Shown here: positions 57,500 to 64,000 of the stretch, piece after piece
How positions within the stretch are numbered: position 1 is the first letter of the stretch
Layout of the letters: every line of letters starts with the position of its first letter
Source of the DNA: Balaenoptera acutorostrata
Taxonomy: Eukaryota; Chordata; Mammalia; Artiodactyla; Balaenopteridae
Reading direction: 5' to 3'
NCBI RefSeq assembly: GCF_949987535.1
Contig: NC_080068.1
Location: forward strand, 80,129,254-80,193,253
Length of the DNA stretch: 64,000 nucleotides
Notes under the pieces: model-generated
Seen by the model: only the letters and a program-made list of their open reading frames with translations
Told to the model about the DNA's origin: nothing
Database searches by the model: none
Program-made: the position numbers and the translations under genes

Positions 57500-57800
57500 C
57501 CCTAATTATAAATGGCTTCATGGTATTCTACCAACTCGACGTATCAATAACCATGTTAATCCAGTCATCAAATGCTGGATATCTAGTTACTTGTAAGTTT
57601 TTGTTATAAACGACAACTTTAAACATCCTCATATGTACGGCTTTTCCCATATTTTGGATTATTTCCTAAGCATACATTCCAAGAAATGGGATTACTGAGT
57701 CAAAGGGTACAAATATTTTACTGGCTCGTGACACATATTGCCAAATTGCTTCCCAAACGGGAATAATCCACATACAGTGCCATTAGCAACGTTAAGAATG
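57500..57800. mobile_element. L1 LINE fragment
   Basis: 'atttcctaagcatacattcc', 'aagaaatgggattactgagt', 'caaagggtacaaatatttta' and 'tgccaaattgcttcccaaac' are typical of old L1 3' sequence. No ORF remains. Confidence 0.7.
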
Positions 57801-57907
57801 TGCCAGATACAGTATACCCTTGGCACTGGGTATTGGGATTAAAATGTTTCATTTTGTTATTCTAGGAAGGTAAAGCATTATATGCTATTTAAATTTAAAT
57901 TATGCAC

Positions 57908-58022
57908 GAAGCTAAATATTTCCCCAGATATCTGTTTGCTAGACGAGTCTCCTCCTTTAGAGAATGAAGCTAAATATTTCCCCAGATATCTGTTTGCTAG
58001 ACGCGTCTCCTCCTTTAGAGAA
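57908..58022. repeat. 58-bp direct tandem duplication
   Basis: The unit 'gaagctaaatatttccccag...' starts at 57908 and again at 57966. The copies differ at very few positions, including agacgAgtctc versus agacgCgtctc. A recent local duplication in the intron. Confidence 0.93.
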
Positions 58023-58599
58023 CTCGTTTCTGTTCTTGGCGCGCCTGTTCTTGGAGACTTGGTGTTTCTCTTTGCTGTCTGTGGACACTCTGTAATGAAG
58101 CCATCAACCCTGATGGCTGCAGAACTAGTCACATACTTTCCACCCTCCCCACCCCCAGACCCTTCCCCCCAGCCTGGTGGTCTCAGTGGCATACCAAGAG
58201 CCGGATGGGGGAGCCTCTGCCTGGGTATCAAAAATAAGGGGGCGCAGTGTCTGTAGTGAATTTAAAAACAAAAATAAACCCAACTAAAAGTTGGTCTGCT
58301 TTTTATTATCACCACATGCAAGCAATTCTAAACAATGTCAGTAGTAAAGTACTCCTCCCTGCCGAACCGCACCCTCTTGGTACGGCACTGACTGGCCTTT
58401 TAAAAAACTAATTTTCAATAGCGCAAGCTGCCCAAGCAGTTAAGGGCTCCTCCCAAGGCAGAACGGGCAGTCTCACCACTGTGATTTTGAAGAGCATCTT
58501 TTGAACAAAGGAACTTTGTTAAGATTCTGGTTTCTCTCCTACAAGCTCAACTAGAACAGAGACTTGTCTGGTGTGCTTACAATGAAGTCGCCCACAGCA

Positions 58600-58615
58600 G
58601 AGCTTTCCAAGGTGC

Positions 58616-58706
<91 letters not shown>

Positions 58707-58835
58707 CGCGCGCATATCTCCTGGGCATCTTGCTGAAATGCAGATTCTGACTCAGCAGGTCTGGAGTGGGGGGCCCAGATTCTGCATAAGTTCCTATGTG
58801 ATGGTGCTGGTCTGGGGCCGCACTTGGAGCAGGGC
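58600..58835. mobile_element. MER5A hAT element carrying a microsatellite
   Basis: 'atctcctgggcatcttgctg', 'aaatgcagattctgactcag' and 'gcaggtctggagtgg' follow MER5A. The long TG/CG run sits where its 5' part should be. Confidence 0.68.
58612..58713. repeat. (TG)n plus (CG)n alternating tract
   Basis: About 40 TG units followed by about eight CG units make roughly 100 bases of alternating purine and pyrimidine. Such tracts favour left-handed Z-DNA under negative supercoiling, by general knowledge. Minus-strand ORFs of His-Thr repeats are its product. Confidence 0.95.
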
Positions 58836-59697
58836 CCAAAGGACGTGGAAAACAGGCTATTTGCCCCGTCCTCCAAAGCCCCCCTTCACCTGCTCTCTTC
58901 CTTACACTGACCTGAGGCTGCACAGGCACACGGCACTCGCTGTGATGAGACGACACCCCTGACCTCCCTTCTCCTCCTTTCTGTTTATTCCCAGGGCTTC
59001 TCCCTTCTTGTGAGGCGATTTTTATGGCTCACGTTCAACTGACAGTGAAGTCACACTGAGGAGCTGCCACAGAGCCTGAGACCCTTGTCCCCACGCCCTG
59101 GACTCTGTCAACTCTGGGCCTGCCCCTCGGTGGCGGCTCCCAGCCTGTCTGCGCTGAGCGGGAGCCCAGGGCCCTGTCCCTGGGGACTCTCCCCACCCTG
59201 GATGCAGACTGTGTCCCAGCTGCTCGAGCTGAGCTTCCACGGAGACGGTATTTAATGAAACGGAGCCTGACTATCACACAGATCCAACCCAGCTCCATCC
59301 TCCCACACACAGGACAGCAGCATGCAAAGAACGCAATATCACTTCCACCCTGTGGGCTCTCCAAGGCTGCAGAGAAATCGCGCTGCCCCTCGGGCCTCCC
59401 CTCTGAGTAGAACCTGAGACTAGAGCACCCTCTGCAGGGAGGGGATGGGAGGGGGCAGCGAGCAGGCAGAAAGCTTGACAGCCTGCAGAGGTCAAGTTCC
59501 AGATGGAACATGTTGGAGGGAAGGAGGGTGGAGAGCTGCCTGGCATTGAGTCTTGTTTCCCAGCGAGACCTGTGGCAGGCTGAAAACCTGGACCTCAGAT
59601 GCAGATGCTGTGTCCCTACTTCCAATCCCCGCGCCTCCCCCCACACCAGGAAAGCTGAACCGGCGCCTAGAACTTCTCTCTCGCTCACGTACTATAA

Positions 59698-59905
59698 TGG
59701 GGGGGTTAGCTGACTACCGCCCGTGGACCAAGGCTGTCCCGCCACATGCTTTGCAAATAAAGCTTTACTGCAACACAGCCGCTTCATTCCGACAAATACT
59801 GGCTCTGGTGGCCTTCATGCTGCAGAGGCTGAGCTGACCTCACGTGACTTTATGGTCCACAAAGCCTGAAACACTTCCTCCCTGGCCCTCTGCAGAAAAG
59901 GCCCA
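59698..59905. mobile_element. hAT-like non-autonomous transposon fragment
   Basis: 'gctgactaccgcccgtggac', 'tttgcaaataaagctttact', 'gcaacacagccgcttcattc' and 'ccacaaagcctgaaac' match a very common mammalian DNA transposon that begins 'ggggtcggcaaactacggcc'. The name was not recalled with certainty. Confidence 0.6.
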
Positions 59906-59925
59906 GCTGAACTCAACTCCCTCAG

Positions 59926-59952
59926 CTCCCCAGTCCCCAGTCCCCAGTCCCC
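59926..59952. repeat. (CCCCAGT)n short tandem repeat
   Basis: Three to four 7-bp units. Confidence 0.85.
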
Positions 59953-60644
59953 ACTCACTGCTCACTCCCTGCACAGCCCGCTCCGGCAGCCCTTGCACAG
60001 CACCACTGGAGCTCCCACCACTCTTGCAATTACTGGTTACACGCTCCTTTTCTACACAGAATGGGCTCTGGTGTCCCAGAGCACATTACACTCTTGGCTC
60101 TGGCACCTCGTACAGGGTGCTGGGCATTTACTCCCTCCGGGCCCCAGAGCTGTTAAAGGAGCCAATGAAATAAAGCATGCCAAGTTTAAAACGGATGCCT
60201 GAAACAACTCAGGCACACACACAACTGTCCTCTCTCCACACTGTCCATTTCTATTCTCCCAACATTAAAGAGTACCTTCACACCCTCAGTAAGTATCCTT
60301 TACAGACGAGGGGAGGAAAATGGTTTTTTTTTTTTTCTGGGGCTCAATATCCAGACGGTAACCACATCGGCGAGGCTGCCTGCCTTTTAGCCAGGCCCCA
60401 GGCAGCAGGTCAAGGCGCTCACTGGCACAGACTTGGGTGTAGTGAACCAAGTCTCTTGCATTTGCCCCTGCAGCCAAAAAACATACGTATGTGCAATGAA
60501 AGCTCTAAAAGGGAGGAAATGCATGGAAATGTCAGAAAGTAAAGAATCCAAGGGTGGAGAATTCAGTCTTAATATACAGGTACAGTACAGAAAATCTCTG
60601 ATTAAATGACACCCGCAGACACTTGGTGGAGCTGAGTAGCTGCG

Positions 60645-60850
60645 AAAGCGTTTGAAGTGAGAGGGCCTGAGTCTGAAACCCTACCTTTCCACTTCTCAGC
60701 AGCATGACGGTGGGCCAGCTAATCAACCACTTTGAACCCTAGGTTGCTCGTGGGTTAAAACCACTTGTACTCTCAGGAATTCGGTTATGACTGAATGAGA
60801 TCATGTGTGTATATGCAGAGTCACACAGAACCTGGCAAAAAGCAGGGCGT
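60645..60850 (+). mobile_element. MIR SINE (plus)
   Basis: 'gagagggcctgagtctgaaa', 'actgaatgagatcatgtgtg' and 'agaacctggcaaaaagcagg' follow sense MIR. Confidence 0.7.
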
Positions 60851-61309
60851 CAACAGGCCAGAGCTATTCACACTGAGAGGAAGGCACCAGGGAAGTAAAA
60901 GCCTCTCAATTAACTGAAGAAGAAAGTGCAGAGACGAAAAGAGCTGCTCCTTCACGTAGGCAAATGAAATGTGCTGAGACCCAAAGTGGCACCCGGACGA
61001 AACCGTCTCCCTCTTCCAGCCCAGACTTGCCTCCTTTTCTGGGCTCAGCACCTAAGGAGGGGCAGAAAATGAAAGCACAAACTGCTGCAACTGGGTGCAA
61101 CCCACCACTCTCGGACTATCAGAAACCCTCAGAAGAAGGATTTTTTTAAAACACAGCTTTATTTCACTATTTGCTTTTACCTAATTGCTCTATGTTTTCA
61201 TTACATTAGCAGGTGAGGTAAGTTCTAGGCTAATGAGAGGCCCCGACTGCTGAGTCTGTGGGATCTCTGCGTTGGGCACCTTCTGGAGCACTCAGCCATC
61301 CAGCCTCTG

Positions 61310-61500
61310 AACACTTCCAAGGGTGACCTCACCCTCTGCCAGGCAGCTCAGTCCTGCATGGTCAGCAATCATTACTGGAAAATTCTTCCTGATACAGAGT
61401 CAAAATCTGCTCCCACTCCTAACCCAGGCCATTAACAACTGGTCGAGCTGCAATTCCAGGATCACCTCACCCTCAACCTCTAACATTTCAGAGAGTGATA
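61310..61500 (+). mobile_element. L3/CR1 LINE 3' fragment
   Basis: 'tactggaaaattcttcctga' and 'tacagagtcaaaatctgctc' match the 3' region of L3/CR1 LINEs. Confidence 0.55.
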
Positions 61501-61582
61501 CATGCATATATGCAATGCAGTTCTACTGCACACAGAAATCAGAGGGACCAGAACCACAGATGAATGTGGAACTGAACTCTAT

Positions 61583-61585
<3 letters not shown>

Positions 61586-61615
<30 letters not shown>
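61586..61615. repeat. (CA)n microsatellite
   Basis: About 15 CA units. Confidence 0.97.
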
Positions 61616-61618
<3 letters not shown>

Positions 61619-62042
61619 CCAGAACAAAGTTATACAATATACACTCTATCACAACTTCATATCAAGTTAAATTTTTAGAAAATTCCAATTAATGCCATTT
61701 CAGCACAAAAATCAAAGCACTCATTTTACAAAAGCCTACGTTGAATAAAAATGTATGTATTTCAGAAGAACAAACACCGAGGGGTGACAAACGCCTTTTA
61801 ATTGCAAGAAACTACCGATAGTTTGTGCTGGTTATCACACCTACACACTCTCCGCACACGCACACGCAGACACACGTTTGATCATGGAACAGGGGTTCGA
61901 GATGTACCTCCCACGAGCTGAGCACTGCTGCTCAGGACACAAAGTGGTAGGAAACAGCTCCTGCTCAAAAAAAAAAAAGGAAATTCAGCTTCTGCATATC
62001 CAGAATCGCTGGAACATTTGGAAGGTCCAGACTGAACCATAC

Positions 62043-62212
62043 CTGACTGATGGTCTTTTCCATCTGCACCAAGCCCAGGTTGGGTAGCGTGCTTTTTATA
62101 AAGTCAACTATAGTTTCTAGGTTTTCATGTTGCAGAATCAAGGGCTTATGGCTTCCCAACAGACTTAAAGCCACTTTAAATATGACCTCTGATCCCTGAA
62201 GAAAGATCATAT
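62043..62212 (-). CDS. TBC1D1: TBC1D1 coding exon, end of the TBC (Rab-GAP) domain
   Basis: A 170-bp exon encoding the last helices of the TBC domain and the following linker: MIFLQGSEVIFKVALSLLG through HENLETIVDFIKSTL to LVQMEKTISQ (56 complete codons, plus the last two bases of a split Asp codon). The GLGS/HKPLILQHEN wording matches TBC1D1 and not TBC1D4. Acceptor 'tctgtgttttcccag' precedes 62212 with a good pyrimidine tract; donor 'cag|gtatgg' follows 62043. The upstream junction is phase 1, the downstream one phase 0. The catalytic Arg and Gln fingers of the TBC domain lie in exons beyond the window. TBC1D1 stimulates GTP hydrolysis on Rabs such as Rab8A, Rab10 and Rab14 in the cytosol and on vesicles. 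Open, with no sign of decay. Confidence 0.95.
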
Positions 62213-63833
62213 CTGGGAAAACACAGAAAAGCAGAAAGTTAAGCCGGACCAGATTCTGATGAAATGGCACTCCATTCCCCTTCACGCACATCGAAGAGCA
62301 GGACAGTGGGAAATGTAACCCCAAATTATAAGATCCTGGTATTTCAGATAGGGTTGTCAAGACAATATAGCTAATAATAAATAAATAAATAATATATGTA
62401 AATAAATATATATGTAAATATACATACAGTATATATGCTAAACTACTGCTAAAATTTTTTCACAGGTTCAGATAAATCTGTTTTTCACTCCAAAAATATA
62501 TCAAGTTCAAACATACCTCAAAAGTTGAAACTGTGAAAAAGAAAACTTTTCATTAGTCTATTTTTTCAGGAATTCTCTGGATTTCAAAGGAGTTATTACT
62601 AAAACGTATATTTTTATGAGTAAAACAAAGATGTGTATAAATACTCTATCCTAATTTCTGCTGCTGTAAGTGAAGAAAATGCCTCTGCTTCCTCTGCTTT
62701 GAAATAAGGGGTTGAATTAAAAGATCTCTAAAAACTGTAAAAAGCCTGCACCATTGCAAAAGTACATTATTAAATACTTAACAAGTATACTGAATTTTAG
62801 CATAATAATGGAATAAAAATTTTTTTTCCTCTGAAGAATTCAAAGAACTTTATCAGGGTTATTTTCTAGTTCTTGCCATTTTTTCCCTTAGAATGGCTGG
62901 CGAACGTTAACAATCCCCACATGTACTGTGTACAGGGAGAGGGAGGGCAAGTGGGCCCCCAGCCAGCCCAGCCCAGCCCAGCCCAGCCCAGCCCAGCCCA
63001 GCCCAGCCCAGCCCAGCCCAGCCCTGGCTCCACCCTCCCCAGAGTTGAAGCCATTCAGAAAGAGACTCCAATGTCCTGGGGCTCGAGCACAGCCCTAGTA
63101 ACTAAATGCTGGGTGACTAAATTTGGGAAAGTTACCTAACAACTGGAATAATAATGTAAGAAGAAATATAATTTTAAAAGATGGGAGCATAAATCTAATT
63201 AGAGGCAACTGTCAATATTATTTTTTTTTTCTGGGGGTGCTGCAGAAGAATGGAAGGGACAAAGAAGCTGTACTTTCCATCAAGTCAAGGAAGACAGAAG
63301 CAGGTGAGAGGGAGAATTCCTAGCCTCTGCCTCCCTGGGTGGTTTAGGGTGATGAGAAGTGAAAGCCATTAAGAAACAGGCCACTGAGCGCAGGCTGGAG
63401 GTGCCCCAGGGTGGTTTGTGGATGGCATAAGGGAGACACCCAAGCACCGGCTGGCTGGGTCAGCCCCGGAGATGCTGCGAGACCATCACGTGAGCAGACC
63501 TGGCGCCCGGCTGGGTGCAGCCCTGCGGGCAGCCGCTCCCAGAGAGCCCAGGGCCACACTGCTCCCTCAACTTCACACTGCTCCTGGTTCAGGGCAGCTC
63601 CAGGCAACTGAAAAGGACAGATGCTGCCTCCTCAGGTCTGGCTGTAGGGGCTGGGAAGATAAACTGGAGAACAGATCACATCTTTGAAATCTGAACTTCT
63701 TAGGGGTAGGAGTACATGTATCGAGGCAGTGCTGTGGTAGAATAGTCCCGTGAAATGTCTGATTTTAAAAATATGCAGTCTACCCATGTAATTCACCACT
63801 ACAGAAAACATAAAGATCTAAAATTGTGCTACA
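62213..63833 (-). other. TBC1D1: TBC1D1 intron, partial
   Basis: No further exon before the window edge. Holds an AT-rich simple region at 62365-62440 (taaa and atat units) and the GCCCA array. 63330-63610 is GC-rich with nothing recognised. Confidence 0.8.
62965..63023. repeat. (GCCCA)n pentamer minisatellite
   Basis: About 12 pure 5-bp units. On the minus (transcribed) strand this is (TGGGC)n, a G-rich repeat in TBC1D1 pre-mRNA. Confidence 0.96.
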
Positions 63834-64000
63834 GGGGCTTCCCTGGTGGCGCAGTGGTTAAGAATCCGCCTGCCAATGCAGGGGACACGGGTTCGAGCCC
63901 TGGTCCGGGAAGATCCCACATGCCGCAGAGCAACTAAGCCCATGCGCCACAGCTACTGAGCCTGCGCTCTAGAGCCCACAAGCCACAACTACTGAAGCCC
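63834..64000 (+). mobile_element. CHR-type SINE, cut by window end
   Basis: Starts 'ggggcttccctggtggcgca' and continues in close agreement with the common form through 'ccacaactactgaagccc' at the window edge. Probably one of the youngest copies here, judged by eye. Confidence 0.95.

Larger units (their letters stand above)
55089..62042 (-). other. TBC1D1: TBC1D1 intron
   Basis: A 6.95-kb phase-0 intron. It carries a CHR SINE, MIR, L1, MER5A, an L3 piece, a 58-bp tandem duplication and the TG/CG tract, listed separately. Stretches 55690-56690 and 58840-59690 hold nothing recognised. A 217-codon minus-strand ORF at 59035-59688 has no family resemblance. Confidence 0.85.

Noticed and set aside
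58519..58956. Minus-strand ORFs with long His-Thr repeats
   Set aside because: Product of the TG/CG microsatellite.
59035..59688. 217-codon minus-strand ORF in a TBC1D1 intron
   Set aside because: Long and on the gene's strand, but the region is GC-rich (few stops expected), overlapping frames are also open, and no domain or splice-consistent exon was recognised.
51026..62212. TBC1D4 (AS160) instead of TBC1D1
   Set aside because: The tail reads [31 protein letters not shown] and VANGRIQSLEATIEKLL, which fit TBC1D1. The recalled TBC1D4 sequence differs at many of these positions.
51026..62212. Processed pseudogene of TBC1D1
   Set aside because: The three segments are separated by introns with consensus splice sites and stay in frame, so this is the genuine locus.
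62866..63139. Repetitive GLGWA or PAQPS peptides
   Set aside because: Product of the GCCCA array.
5148..64000. tRNA genes at SINE heads
   Set aside because: The heads are tRNA-derived with A/B-box-like parts but lack a proper cloverleaf and carry SINE bodies.
1..64000. CRISPR array, operon or phage-like system
   Set aside because: The DNA is mammalian with introns and retroelements. Tandem repeats here are simple microsatellites without spacers.

Overview
The window is nuclear DNA of a placental mammal, very probably a cetacean (whale or dolphin), with hippopotamus as the alternative. The main evidence is the set of tRNA-derived SINEs that start 'ggggcttccctggtggcgcag' and run on through runs of '...cacaactactgag...' and '...gcaacgaagacccaacgcagcc' to an A-rich tail. 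These are CHR-type SINEs of Cetartiodactyla, and the long form belongs to the whale/hippo lineage. I saw no BovB or Bov-A elements, which argues against a ruminant. Older mammalian repeats (MIR, L2, L3/CR1, MER5A, MLT1, L1) fill in the background.

The only protein-coding gene I can support is the 3' end of TBC1D1 on the minus strand, at the right side of the window. Three coding exons are visible with good splice sites: 62043-62212 (end of the Rab-GAP TBC domain), 54915-55088 (coiled-coil tail) and the terminal exon starting at 51226, with its stop at 51026-51028. They encode about the last 181 residues. The 3' UTR probably runs to about 49.4 kb, with a proximal and a distal AATAAA. The rest of the gene, including the PTB domains and the Akt/AMPK phosphorylation region, lies beyond the right edge.

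Positions 1 to about 49.4 kb lie downstream of TBC1D1. In human the next gene on this side is KLF3, several hundred kb away, and I see no exon of any other gene here. This block is a layered mosaic of transposon relics. It holds pairs of opposed L2 fragments, MIRs, an MLT1 LTR (9.2-9.65 kb), an ERV LTR with a SINE inside it (22.96-23.6 kb), an LTR of ERVL type (40.85-41.61 kb), a DNA transposon with target duplication (36.4 kb), an L3/CR1 fragment with a nested MER5A (43.1-43.6 kb) and about a dozen tRNA-type SINEs. Several short tandem repeats are also present, including a 41-base G run at 13857-13897.

The introns (51.2-54.9, 55.1-62.0 and 62.2-64.0 kb) hold more SINEs, a 58-bp tandem duplication, a long TG/CG alternating tract, and a GCCCA pentamer array. 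I found no CRISPR, operon, RNA gene or novel system. The most useful observations concern the C-terminus and 3' UTR of TBC1D1 and the nested insertions that date one another.
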